The position numbers and the translations under genes were made by a program. A stretch of DNA of 64,000 nucleotides from Diphasiastrum complanatum. Its lineage: Eukaryota; Streptophyta; Lycopodiopsida; Lycopodiales; Lycopodiaceae. This document shows positions 45,738 to 58,198 of the stretch, one piece after another. The notes under the pieces were generated by a model. It saw only the letters and a program-made list of their open reading frames with translations. It did no database searches and was not told the origin of the DNA. Position 1 is the stretch's first letter. The number at the start of each line of letters is the position of its first letter. The stretch lies in NCBI GenBank assembly GCA_029204225.1, contig CM055108.1:3006672-3070671 (forward strand), read 5' to 3'.

Positions 45738-46336
45738 TTTTGAATGTGAAAAAGCACTAGAAACTCTTATGGTTTCTCTAAGAGATCTGAACCTAAAGTC
45801 TTCTAGCAAATTGAAAGCTTATAGACACAATCCTATCACTCATGAACCAATCTAGAATGATGGAAATTTAGATTCTAGGCTCAATCTTGCAAAATCACTC
45901 CTTAATCTATGATTTTTGGCAATATCTCTCTCAACTTCAACATGCACTCAAAAATCAAAGAAACTCATTTAGTGCACCTGAATCAAGCTTCAAATTTAAT
46001 TTTTTGGCTGATCTAATCCAAAAACAAATCATTGAAATAGAATCTCTATAGAAAAAGCTTGATTTTGATCTAAAAATTTCTCAATTTGGGTGTGTGAGTC
46101 AAATTGAAGAAATTTTTGAATTTTCTCAACCAAAATCGGACCTGTACGGCCTCACATGTGTGAAAAGTACTCCTACAGCCCACAACAAGTTCTGGTCCAA
46201 AAATTTTGAGTATACCTATCAAATCCAACTCGCCACACAAAAATTAGCTAGTTTCCAAAAACTTGCTAATTTGGGCTTAGTTTTGGATCAACCCCATCAA
46301 TATCAATAAATCCTCTTGTACTTGGCTCTGATACCA
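45738..46336 (-). other. Copia leader and initiator-Met primer site
   Basis: A perfect TGGTATCAGAGCC lies at 46324-46336 on the minus strand directly after GATTTACACA, the 5' LTR end. The leader of about 590 bp has no credible ORF. Confidence 0.75.
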
Positions 46337-48290
46337 TGTGTAAATCTGCAATTCAATTGACATTTTCTAGATATTCTAAGCTACAAGGATATTTTTGTTT
46401 TTTAAGCTAGAGCTTTTTCTTTTTATATGGTAGTAAGTCTTTTATAAATTCTTATGGTTGTATAAATGTCACACTTCCAAGTAAATCTTGCATCCAATAG
46501 TAAGAATCTACCTCAACTCGCTTGTGTTTGTTTTCAAAATCTTCATAAATTATTTTTTTCCCCTACCTCATTACATATGCAACATCTTCAAGGCCATATG
46601 TATTTATATCTGAAAATTTTCTAGTTGATAACTTTTACCACCTTATAAAAATTCATACATCATTATCTATTCAAATGTTTTCAAACAAGCTTTGATATGC
46701 TAGTTTGAGACTCGGTAGTCATCTTTCTTGGTAGTCATCTTTCTTGTTGGCAGATGATCTCTTGTATTGGAGTCTTACTTTTTTATATGCAAAACTCTAT
46801 TGAATTTGGTTTTATCCTACAAGACTTTGCTTAAACATCATTTGTAAACTTTGAAGACCAGCTACATCTCTAGTTTTGATTGATATTATGAGATTTTACA
46901 AAGGAACTTATTGCATATATAAAAAGATCATCACAAACGAAGATTCATAAGTCCATTTTTATAAGATGTACTTCGTTCTACTTTTATCAAAACCATTACA
47001 GGAAAATATATCACCTCATTTGCACAAGAGCCACTTCAACTTGCAATTTTATTCTATTTGTGTTCGGACCATTAGATGGGAAGATTTATCGATCCATTTG
47101 TATAACATTTGCTTAAATGCACAAGGCTATTTGAAATTCATACCTCACTTCACAAATTGAAATTTTCATACATTACAAGTTCAAGCACATGGGTGGTTCA
47201 CTTTATTGCTTGCATGCCTTACTTGAAAAGGCTTTGAAAAATTTTGTTTACAAATTGGTGGCCATTTTCATAATAATGCTTATAAATATGTGCTTCAAAG
47301 TGCATTCCTTATAAACTATGTTTGCCATTAGTGTATTTACAATGCTCAAATTTTGATAATTCATGGTGGAAAATATTGGCCTTTCATTGGATGAAAAGGA
47401 TGAACATTATGGTGTAAGGATTCACAATGATCTTAATCATGTGCACATCTATCCCTTGTATTTATCCTTCTCGTCAATAACACAAAGTTAGATTGAAGGA
47501 CCTAAAGGGTCTCTCTTCATTAAAGTGTCATAATTTAAGTTTCCAAGGCATGTTTGCTTGCCTTCTAATTTCCTCTAGTTGAGTTTTTATGTGCCTGACT
47601 CTATCTTTAGAATGTAGTTGCTTAAAATGATCGTGACACTCCATCGTTGGATCTAGTTGTCTTTTATATGCTACTTAGTTGAAGCTAAGAGAGTCTCTTA
47701 AGTTTTTTTTAGTATATAGAAAAAATTGTTATGGTGACTCCTTGTTCTTAGAATGTTAAATTGTATCAAAACGATGAACTTGGTCTTGAGTAGCGTTACT
47801 GGTGGAACATAGTCTATTCTTGCAATAGATGCTACTCATGTATGACATTTTTTTAAGGAACTTCAGTCCAATATCACAAGATATTGTCGAACTATTGCTT
47901 ATTTGTGGGTATCCCCGATGAGGTTAAGAATTTTGAATGTTTATTCAATGACATGGCTTTGATGGCAAGAAACATTCTTACAATTTGAATTCATAACATC
48001 AAAAACTGTTTCTAGCATAATTTTGCAATTCTCTCATACTCATTGAGAATGAAAAAAAAAAAAAAAAAGACAAAGTAAAAAAAATTTCAACCATTTTTTA
48101 TGGTGCCTGAGTATATTGTGTTTACTCTCAATTAAGGCTTTTCACATAAATATGTAAAAGATTATAGTTTTGTCATAGATTTGTTGCAACCCTTGAAGGT
48201 TATTTTGAAAGTGCCAATTTTTTTACTCACTAGCAGCTTTTGTGGCCATGTATTTGACTTCATCAATTGTAGTGCTAGCTTCGCTCTTGT
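46337..48290. other. Remnant 5' LTR of copia, then no gene recognised
   Basis: The first bases from 46337 (TGTGTAAATCTGC on plus) are the downstream end of the copia 5' LTR. Its other end, which should match the start of the 3' LTR at 41044, is not found, so it is truncated or rearranged. The rest is AT-rich with no domain-bearing ORF. An A-run lies at about 48052-48068. Confidence 0.45.
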
Positions 48291-48412
48291 TTGAGCTTAA
48301 GTTTTGTCAAGCTTCCCCTTGGGGACAAAAATACCTTTCTCATCAATGTATCTATTAGTCTTTTCTATGAATAAATGCACCAGGGTGTTTCTTCTTTGGT
48401 TTGTGGTGAACA

Positions 48413-48416
<4 letters not shown>

Positions 48417-48481
<65 letters not shown>

Positions 48482-48486
48482 CCCCA
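48417..48486. repeat. CT microsatellite followed by C run
   Basis: About 31 CT units, then a run of C. Open frames across it in both directions consist only of Leu-Ser or Arg-Glu repeats and are not genes. Confidence 0.9.
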
Positions 48487-48679
48487 GCCAATTTTGGAAC
48501 CCTGCTAGCTCGCCTTATATTGTGTGAAAGGGGTCTTGGGGTGTCCAAGTGTTAGGTCAAACTCACAAGGCCAATCTAGGTTCAAGGACAACTTTACATG
48601 TAATCATTTCATTCCCTAAAAAAGATGTCAACAGGGGGTTACGAAAACCATTACATGTACCCGAGCATTTCCCTCAGAG

Positions 48680-49453
48680 GGTTTGCTCATTGTTTGTGCA
48701 TCAGCTTCTGAACAACACAGGTTGAGGATTTCACCCATTTTCTGGACTTCTTACGTGTTGAGACATTCTACACAAATTGTGATTTCATCGAAGGATCTCC
48801 ACTCACGTGACATCAACCAAATAGTTCAAGAATGTCACTCGCTAGTTGCTGGCAACCAGGCACAAACTAATGCCAACGTGCTACATGGAAATATGATCTC
48901 ATGGTGACATGTGGAATACAATTCCTTGGCTTGTTGGAGATTAAGATGGAATCACCTAGGGTGGGGGAGATATCATCATGGTCCATGGGTTCATGTAATG
49001 AGCGACTAAGTGAAGTGGATTGATCACTTTTCCTCCCCCACCCACTTCTAGAAGCTACACTTACAATAAATTTACTACTTACCTGCTCCAAAATATGAAG
49101 GTACTATCCCAGCACGTTCCTGCCGAGAGGATAGAGAAGGCTTCGAAGTCTGGCATTCCGGCTTTGCCATCTGCCCTCCTCTGTCTTAGCCGCGTGGAGA
49201 TACAGACATTGGAGATACACGCGTCGATCCACCTCACTTTGTTGTTGGGTCTTCTCATCCATCACTATATAGTTGCGTTGCAGCTCCGATCTTCTACATT
49301 CATTCACTACATTTCCATCTGAGGTTGCTGCAGTATTTGAGCTTGCATCACAAAATTGCTTTCACTTTTGTAAGATCTATATATTGCTTGAATAGACATT
49401 GTACAATACTTGATCGTGTTGAAGTTTATTGAGGTTTAGCACATCTTCTAATA
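48680..49453 (+). promoter_or_regulatory. Putative promoter of the second dehydrin
   Basis: TATATAG at 49266-49272 lies 188 bp before the ATG. Upstream are ACGTG cores typical of ABA-response elements: TTACGTGTT (48751), a full G-box CACGTG (48804-48809) and AACGTG (48876). Three within 130 bp is more than chance expectation in such AT-rich DNA. Function as ABREs is inference from the dehydrin family. Confidence 0.45.
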
Positions 49454-50635
49454 ATGGCTCAAGAGCAATCTTCACAGAAAGATCGGGGCCTCTTTGGCCT
49501 CTTTGGAGGCAAGAAGGAAGAGCCTCAACAGCAGCATGGTACTGGATATCCTCCTGCTGGAGGCTATGGCGGCCATGTCTCTAGTGGCACAGGATATGGC
49601 ACTGATGCTGTTGATCACGGCACCGGATACAATGCTGCACCTGGCCATGGCACTGGATACAACACCGGAACCGGCACTGGCACCGGGTATGGAGGAAGCC
49701 ATGGGTCAGACACTGGCTACGGTACTGGTGGTGGACATGTAAGCCATACCACTGATACTGGCTACAATAAGATGGGCCGAGGTGGATACAATACTACTGA
49801 AGGCACTGGATACGGCACTGGTGCTGTTGATGAAGGCACTGGATACAAAACCGTCGGACCCGGAGCTGGCCTCGGGTATGGGGGAAAGCATGTTTCAGAC
49901 ATTGGCTATGGGACTGGTGTTGGACATGCAGGCCATACCCCTGATACCGACTACAATACGACTGGAGGTGGATATAATAACACCGGAGGCCATGGCGGCC
50001 ATGTCTCGAGTGGCACAGGATACGGCACTGGTGCAGATCAAGGCACTGGATATAACACCGGCGGGCCCGGAGCCGGCCTCGGGTATGAAGGCAGGCATGT
50101 TTCAGACACTGGCTACGGTACTGGTGTTGGACGTGCAGGCCATGACCCTGATACAGGCTACAACACGACTGGAGCTGGATACAATACCGGAGCACCTCAT
50201 ACAACATACTCTGGAGAAGAGGAAAAGAAGCCTGGATTGCTTGGAAAGCTCCACAAGAGTGGTAACTCGAGTTCGGTAAGAGTCTGATTTACAATCTTTT
50301 ATGTAGCTGCTGCTTCACATCTACAAACTATTTAGAGCATCTCAAGCAGTGTTCGCAGTTCTTGACCGTCTTGTTTCCTACAGAGCTTAATTAGATCAAA
50401 ACTTTTTCGTCCATGATCAATTTAGACGATGATTTGGTTTTCTATGTTATTGGGCAAGGCCAATCTAACATTTCGATTTGTATGTGATTATTTTCAGTCT
50501 AGCAGCGATGATGAAGCAGTAGAAGGTAAGGAACGTCGCAAGAAGGGAGGCATCAAAGGAAAAATCAAAAAACTAATTCCTGGGCATAAGAACGAAGAAG
50601 ATAGCACCGGCTTAGATCGTCCTACAGGCTACTAA
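49454..50635 (+). CDS. Dehydrin (F-S-K type) with tandem Gly/Thr/Tyr/His modules, 319 aa, one intron
   Basis: Disordered group 2 LEA protein, expected in cytosol or nucleus and protective under dehydration. Exon 1 is 49454-50275 (274 codons) and exon 2 is 50498-50635 (45 codons plus stop). The 222-nt intron has GTAAGA and TTTTCAG ends, phase 0, in the serine segment exactly as in the gene at 27.5 kb. In order: F-segment-like DRGLFGLFGGKK (10-21); three repeats of roughly 65-70 residues (about 42-112, 113-181, 183-242), each with GTGYGTG, AVD or ADQ, GTGYN, HVSDTGYGTG and a GHTPDTGYN-like end; KPGLLGKLHKSGN into the S-segment with DDE (260-280); and the K-segment RRKKGGIKGKIKKLIPG (287-303). 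No defect is seen. The paralogue has one module. The repeat DNA makes long false ORFs in other frames. Confidence 0.93.
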
Positions 50636-50639
50636 TGAA

Positions 50640-53600
50640 ACTATGACAGCCAAGATGTACCCATATTTTGGATCTCGTGTTAGTTTAATGTGAGCAGTAC
50701 TAATTGCATCTTGTTGCAAGCCTACTAAAAATAAGAGTTCACAGCAAGTATGCTCCTTTTGAAATATGTGGTGGTAGTAGTGTAACTTATATAGTAGCGT
50801 TTTCTATGACAATCTGAGGGGATAATTCCTTATCCGACCTGCCTTATATATGTATTTGCATTACAACTCCAGCGTTTCTTACCAATAACAAGTACGTGCT
50901 TTTGGTGTATAAAAGTGATCATGTCTGTGAGTTCTTTAATGGAGGTATCAATGGGTGATTTTGTTGTATAAAAGTTATCATGTTTGTGGGTTCTTTAATG
51001 GAGGTATCAATCTATCAATGGGTGAAATGCCCTATGCATGATGAAGGAATTTTTTATGTACATAAAAGCTTAACGTATTAAATACTTTATTTCGTTTTCA
51101 AAAGCAAAGCATCAAAAGTACTGTACCATATTGATAGTAGGGAAGCATTTCAAAAACCTTAAAACTCAGAAAAGCTAAACCTTCTTAAGTTCATACTAGG
51201 TAATAGTAGCAATCAAAATTTGAGATCACAATCATCATTTGTACTCTTTATGTATTGGGGAAAGATTTTTGAGTGAGTGACCTTAGCACCAAACACATTA
51301 AAATAGTTGGAGCATTAAGTTGATGAGGTTGTAAAATTGAACCATGCATTAAAAGCAAAGCCAAAAACAAAAAAAACAATAATGATGGAATACACACATG
51401 GAATGTGTGAAATTTTTTTATATCTACAATGCTTATATTTAAATTTCTATACAAATTTTTTGGAAGTTGGAATTTGATAATAGATTCATAATATGCAAAG
51501 CATGTCGTAGATTTGATCATGATACACTTTCAATCTTTACAACTTTTTTGAAAAAAAATAAAAATTCCCAAATGTTGGCCTGAATATATTGAAATAATAA
51601 CCTTAGTGAGAACAAGGTAATCTTTGAGATACAACAAACTTTACCTCAAGTGACTAGATGTTTTAAAGGTTAGAAAATATTGATAAAAAAATTCTTTGAG
51701 ATAAAACAAGCTTTACCTCGAGTGACAGAAGCTTTAAAGGTTAGAAAATATTGATAAAAAAATGGGTTTTGCTTTTAAATGACTTGAATAAATAGAAGTC
51801 GTTTTTTTTTTTCTCAACTCACTACACAGGGGCACATGATCATAATAGGTAAGGGCTTTATGATAGAACTACAAATGTGAGCTGACATACTAGCACACTA
51901 CCAATTTAGCCAACATTAGTAGCTATTGTCAATGTAGTATTTGATTTTCAAGTGAATAATTTGTCATAGACTTATTTAGAGGCATATTATGGTTTTAAAG
52001 AGTAATATCCAAAACAAAATTGAGCATGTGTTGTTATGGATGCAATCATGCAAATAGAAGCCCATAAAGTGGAGGACAAGTTTTTTGGGTGGTTGAAATA
52101 AAGTCGATTGGTTTATTAACCTTCGATTTTAGAGAATTTGCACTCAAGCACAAAAGGTACAATTATGTTCAATTTTTTTTCTTCTTCACAACATTGGAAA
52201 TGCATTCAATCCACATTGGGAACTTAGAAATCTAAAGATATGATCAAGGTTGCGTCACAAATATCTCTGCTAGCCCACACCTTGCAACAGTCATAAAAGG
52301 AATTGTTGTGTACATCAAGATATATCAATGTAATTTTCTTTTAATTTTTTTTTAAGGGTCAAAGTCTCTTCTACCAAATTCTCATATCGAGTAAAAGCAT
52401 ATAAAGGCCATGATAATAAACTTACAAGCACATATAGACTAAGATTGTCAATATAAAATTTGGCCAATTCACTAAATTTTTAACATATAAGATGCTATCT
52501 TGTGAGCGCGCGCGCGCGCACACACAAACACACAGGTCCTCTCCCTTTCTTTCATGTATTATGTACATTCATCATAGTTTCTCAAATATAGAAGGTGGTT
52601 GTTCATCGTTCACTTGCTACATCACAACCATGCACCATGTTGGCTTTAGTACATATGTTTTCAATAGTTGCCTACATGATTTCAATTAGAGAGTACAAAT
52701 CTATTCGATTCTTATAACTTTTAACCAACGTATTTTATCATGAACTACAACTTGTCTTAAAAACTCAAATAGATTCTAGAGGCCATTCTAATCTTAAATA
52801 TACTAGCGAGAAGCATCTTCCTTCATATAACCTCTTTATAAACAATACTATTATAGTAAAAAATATTAACCTTATAGGCTTCACATTTCAGGTTTGGCTA
52901 AATAGAAAGCCTAACATAATAGTAGGAGCCATGCTAACTAATTTCTCAATGCATTGACCACAATCACTTATAACCTCAAGCATTCATCTTCAAATCATCT
53001 TCTAGGTAGTAGTTCAAAGTGTGATTATCTTGCTTCCATACAACATCGCAATAACTTATCTGTACCAATAAAATTTTTTCACAATTCATAAATTACTTTA
53101 TCTAGATCATTATGGCTTTTTCTATTCATGTCTAAAGAAAAGGGGAAGAAGAAGATAGGATAGTGACTTTCTACGTGTAGCCAAATGTCAAGCATTTAGC
53201 CATAGGGACTTATCTCCTTTGTGGTTTAACTCATGACCGTAATCTTGCACCATGCTTGAAGCTACTTTGACTTTGGCCAATTCAAACTATTAAATCCAAA
53301 TTAGGTAAGTTCAATTGCATGAAATGAATATTGTCATTTGTGGACAAAAGCTGAGTCAAAAAAAGGTTAAGACAAGGATAGCTATAGAAAGAAGTCGACC
53401 GTGTGTTGCCCCTATGGGGGATCTACCTCTGGTTGACTACTTCCCACAATGTCCACCTCTTGATAGATATCATAGACGTAAAGGCATAGTTGTGTGAAAA
53501 TGTGGAGATGTTGAATATGGTCATGGCCTAATGGAAATCTACCACATTTTCTAAAGAAAGATAAAGCTAGTTGCATCATAGGGTGTTCATCTCCACTTTA

Positions 53601-54500
53601 TACAAAGGTGCATGATCTAGAAATAAAACTAATTACACACCATGAGAGTTTTATCAAGTGAGTTCAATTTGTGAAAGAAAAGAGATGAGTTGGCTTGTGA
53701 TTTGAAGCCTTTCCAAGTATGATTTTATCATATAGATACTAATGAGAGAAAGCAAAATGCATAATTTTGACTCATGAGTGTTGAGATAAACTTGCAACAC
53801 ATGACACAATAGTAGACTCACATATTGGAGGAAGATATCTCTAAAATAATCCGAAGAACACCTCAATTGGAGATACTTAAATACAATGAAACTTCGGATC
53901 CAACCAGATTTCTTTAAATCAATCTATGGGGAGGTCAATCTAGAAGATAAACTCAAATAGTAAACTATTTTTGGCAATAAGAATCAAGCATAGAATAGAC
54001 AAAAAATATCACCAAAATATTTTCTTTTGTCTGCTTCTCGACATCATGCCACTTTGATGATGCATCCAATTCCCTTGGATGCACATTTTTTCCAGGCATT
54101 TGCAAATTTGACTTGAAAATTATTCCATGTCATTGAATGACCACTTTCTTATTCAATCCAAATGCTTATAATAATCATCAATTTTGCATTTGGAATATTG
54201 AGATCCACATGGAAAAATTATCAACATGATCAAAATCCAATATAAAAAATTATTGATTTTGAGTAAATCATCCCCTTAAGTGGCAAGTGCCATTATGGAT
54301 GAGCATTCATTCCTAATAAACTAGAGTAGAGAAGATGTTTGCAAAGAATGATGATATTTTTCTCACTCAATGTTTCTCCAGAGAATCTTTCATAAGATGC
54401 AAAGTCACATTCAAAAATATCAATATTTCCAAGTATTGAACTACAAATCAAAAGCTTTCAAATATAGGATCTTTAACCTATCTCGGTGGTAGGACATTTT
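50640..54500. other. Intergenic; local tandem duplications only
   Basis: No supported gene. A duplication of about 62 bp (GTATAAAAGTGATCATGT... and copy) lies at 50908-51010. A duplication of about 70 bp containing AAAGGTTAGAAAATATTGAT lies at 51625-51762. A GCGCGC/CACA run lies at 52505-52533. A 60-residue reading at 53315-53497 has no recognisable domain. Confidence 0.5.
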
Positions 54501-54504
54501 TCAG

Positions 54505-55655
54505 TTAGTACATTAATAATATCATCACACCTGGTAAATTCAAACTGGTAGTTTGAGTTTGGGGTCTTATGTGTATTTTCGCTTTATTTTTTGGAGTCAT
54601 AATTTCAAATTTTCTTGTCTTAGGTGGGGGAGAAGCAGTGACATCAAGAGTTTTCTCTAGAGAGCTACATTTCCTTTTCGAAGGTGAAAGAACTCTTGTT
54701 CCCATAGAGAAATTTGGTCCTAACCTCTACATATGAAGAGTGCAAAAATCTTTAATCGTTGGATGCAACCCCACATTCATCGTTTCATTACCAATAAAGT
54801 TTCCATTGTCACAAAACCTTCTCATATTAAACCCTTGCTCTTCCTTTTGAAATCTCTTTGAAGGTATCAAACCATCCATAATAAGATGATCCAGTTTCTT
54901 ACATTTGAAACATGAACTTGAAAGACATCTTAATACCACTTGTTGCTTATGAATCCTTCCTTTAAGATTGAATTCTAAAAATATAGGAATATCTTCCTAC
55001 AACTAACATCAATATCAACCAAATAGTAAATAATAATACCACCAAAGTATCTCTCTCTCACACACACACATAGTCCACCTATCCCTCTCTTCCACTTCTT
55101 CTAGCATAATATCCCAACCCCCCCCCCCCCCCCCCAAAAAAAAAAAAAAAAAAGGAGGTTTGTTTACCATTTTTGTTTCCACATTAGCAATTTCCCCTCA
55201 ACTTTCCTATTTCAAAGTAGTCTCTTATAGCAAAATAGGATGAACAAAACTAACAACACAACACACTTACTAACTACATACAAAAGCTAAAACTAGATTA
55301 CCTTGAACATGGTAATCATGTCTTGTCACAATGACGAGACAATCCCTAATGCTGAAGAAGCATGCCTCAATCTATACTATGTCATCCTACTACTTCTTGG
55401 AAAACAATGACACTCAGCCCTTAATACATCAATGCTTAATCTCAGAATTTTGCAAATTGTCTACAAAAACACTTGTAGCTAATGACATCTAGCCCTCAAT
55501 CTTCATGACACAAAAATCAAGCATCCCTAACAACCACCCACTCAATCTATGACATATACTTGTCACAAGTGTGACATATACTTGTGACAAGACCCCATAC
55601 ACTGTTCAAAACAACTCAAAACCTTCTCTCAAAATTATTGTCTAGTAGGTGTCAA
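54505..55655 (-). repeat. Dispersed repeat X, right copy (inverted)
   Basis: It matches the reverse complement of 28957-31030. One minus-strand frame (54939 to 54505, 144 codons) reads SCFKCKKLDHLIMDGLIPSK, GNETMNVGLHPTIKDF, a stop where the left copy has Trp (CATATGTAG against CATATGTGG), then GTRVLSPSKRKCSSLEKTLD. Here the two halves adjoin, while the left copy has about 700 bp between them. A poly-C then poly-A block (about 55118-55154) corresponds to the poly-G of the left copy. Confidence 0.68.
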
Positions 55656-56375
55656 AGCCAACCATAAAGGGAGCGAAACAATTAGGCGTCTGAGACAACT
55701 ATGCTTCCTTTGAGATTAGACATCTCGAATTAAGTGAGCATCAATCGAGAAAGAAAGTTATCAAAAAGCATTCCTAGTGGAATACACATAAGAAAATAGA
55801 GAATCTAAATTAAGCTTATTGTGAATACAATGATCAGATCACGATTGTATGCCTTAGAATGGTTCATAGTTTTGGCGCACTATGTGCAGTGATCTTACTT
55901 AGCTAGCTACAGATTGAATAACTATCTCTATTCCTTGAATAGCTTTCACTCTCTTAGATATCTCTGATTCTAAGAATCGGATAATTAAGACACAATGGAG
56001 TTTGCGCAGGAACTCTGATTCACTCTTCTCCACTTTTTTTTTCATGTAATCATCTTACATCTATATGTATTTATGCTCGAGAATTGACGTTATGTATATA
56101 CACATGAAAATAGTTATAAGACTCTATTGGCAACGAGCATGAAACAACATAGTTACTAAAAGGTACTAAAGTGAACTGTAATGTGCTCTGCGTCGTACAT
56201 GGCAGTGTGGATGACGTGGACCTCGAACTCGAAGATCTTGAATTTGAACGAGGTCGAAGAAGAAGATTTAGAACTCGAAGACCTCGAATTCGAAGAGTTT
56301 GATGTCGATCCTACTTCTACTCCAGTTGATTGATTGCACATACATTCTCGACTTCAGAGAGTAAGGCTGCAGTGT
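55656..56375. other. No gene recognised; CTCGAA-rich stretch
   Basis: 56218-56310 is a degenerate repeat of TCGAAGA/CTCGAAT words; similar words continue beyond the microsatellite at 56750-56800. Any peptide reading there is Glu/Leu/Arg or Ser-rich low complexity. Confidence 0.45.
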
Positions 56376-56701
<326 letters not shown>

Positions 56702-56850
56702 TTCATATTTACATAGTGTATTGGTGCTTAGGAATTGAATTTAAGTGAGTCAAACTCGAATGATTCGAGTTCTAATGACTCGAATTTTGGTGAGTTGGAG
56801 TGATGCTTAATTCCAACAGTTCTATTTCATGTTTGAGCAATTTCATGTGA

Positions 56851-57135
56851 ATGTGTGCAAATTGTCAAGATATGGTGAACCTAGGTGCATCATTTGATGT
56901 TGGCGTTGTATTAGCATTCTTGGCTATTTTTGTTGATGGAAATAAAGCTAATGGAGGTTCATTATATCGCTCATTCATGATCAAGTCATCAAGTGATGAT
57001 GATATCTTATGGCAAGATGGTAATATATGCTCATTCATGATTTTTCATGGAGGATACATATCAAGAAAGGACAAAGATGGAGGAGACATGCAAGCATTGG
57101 TTGATTACTCACATTTATTGTTTGGTTGCTATTAG
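56851..57135 (+). other. Unassigned open frame of 94 codons
   Basis: It reads ANCQDMVNLGASFDVGVVLA and SFMIKSSSDDDILWQDGN, and includes a partial duplication (GCTCATTCATGAT twice, about 56969 and 57030). Its end overlaps the start of repeat Y homology. No domain is recognised and it is probably not a gene. Confidence 0.2.
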
Positions 57136-57956
57136 TTTCCAGAGAGTTCAAAGTCTGAAGCATGAAGGAATCATTGCATTTACATTCTATTTGGTTCTTC
57201 ATGTTCTAGTTACATCTTGATGTGTAAAATTGATATAAGAAATAGTGAAGCATCCAATATGGACACTATCATCTATATCAATCATGAAAGTTATTATAAA
57301 ACCATAGAAAGGAGGTCTATACTTAGGATGGAGATAACTTTTAAGTTGGATCAAAGTTGTGTGGTAAAACTAGTTGAAGAGGGAGTGTGAAAATTGTCAA
57401 CTAGGTAAGTTGTCTAATTTGGCAATTTGGAGGCCAAAGTGAAATTTCAACTTAGAGATACATTTCTTTATGTCAATAAGGACTAGAAAATAGTGTCCTT
57501 ACTATTTTTAGCAACTAGAGATGTTGATAAGATAGACTTCCATAAGCTGATAAGCTTGGACAAGATGATCTAAATAGGTCAAGATGCTATTATAAATAGG
57601 CATACAAGTGTGGGAAAAATTAATCTCTCTCATTCATTCTTACAAAATATATCTCTTTGGATTTCTACATCCATCTTTTGCATCTTGGTGTTGATATAGT
57701 GAAATTTTGTGTGTAGAATGTTATTTTTCTTATGTTTATGGATCCACACGTGTGATTACTGTTGTTGTATGAACAAGAACAGTAAATTATCATATCTAAG
57801 TGTTTATGAAAAGTTCTTATTGAGTTTTCATCTTCTGTGTGTAGTAGATACATGATTTCTACATTTGTAATGAAACTAGATGTGCTCCTCCAAAATACCT
57901 AAAGATCGAAGGGCATAACTAGATCTCTATGATCCGATTTTCTCACATGTATATGT

Positions 57957-58002
<46 letters not shown>

Positions 58003-58198
58003 GTACATTTTGGACCCTCTTATATTTCTATGAAATTTTGCTCTTAAAAAAATCATGTGTCATCTTCAAATATTGTTTTATAATTTATTATGATGCCTTT
58101 ATTAAGTCTATAGATATTTTTTTCAGGACGTATTGTTAAAGTACATTTTTTGTATTAGGTTTTTAGTAAATTGAAAATTGATTTGTAAAAAAATATGG

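Noticed and set aside
49472-50279. Long antisense and alternative-frame ORFs over the second dehydrin
   Set aside because: They are created by the repeated codons of the dehydrin exon. The dehydrin frame alone has recognisable segments and correct splice sites.
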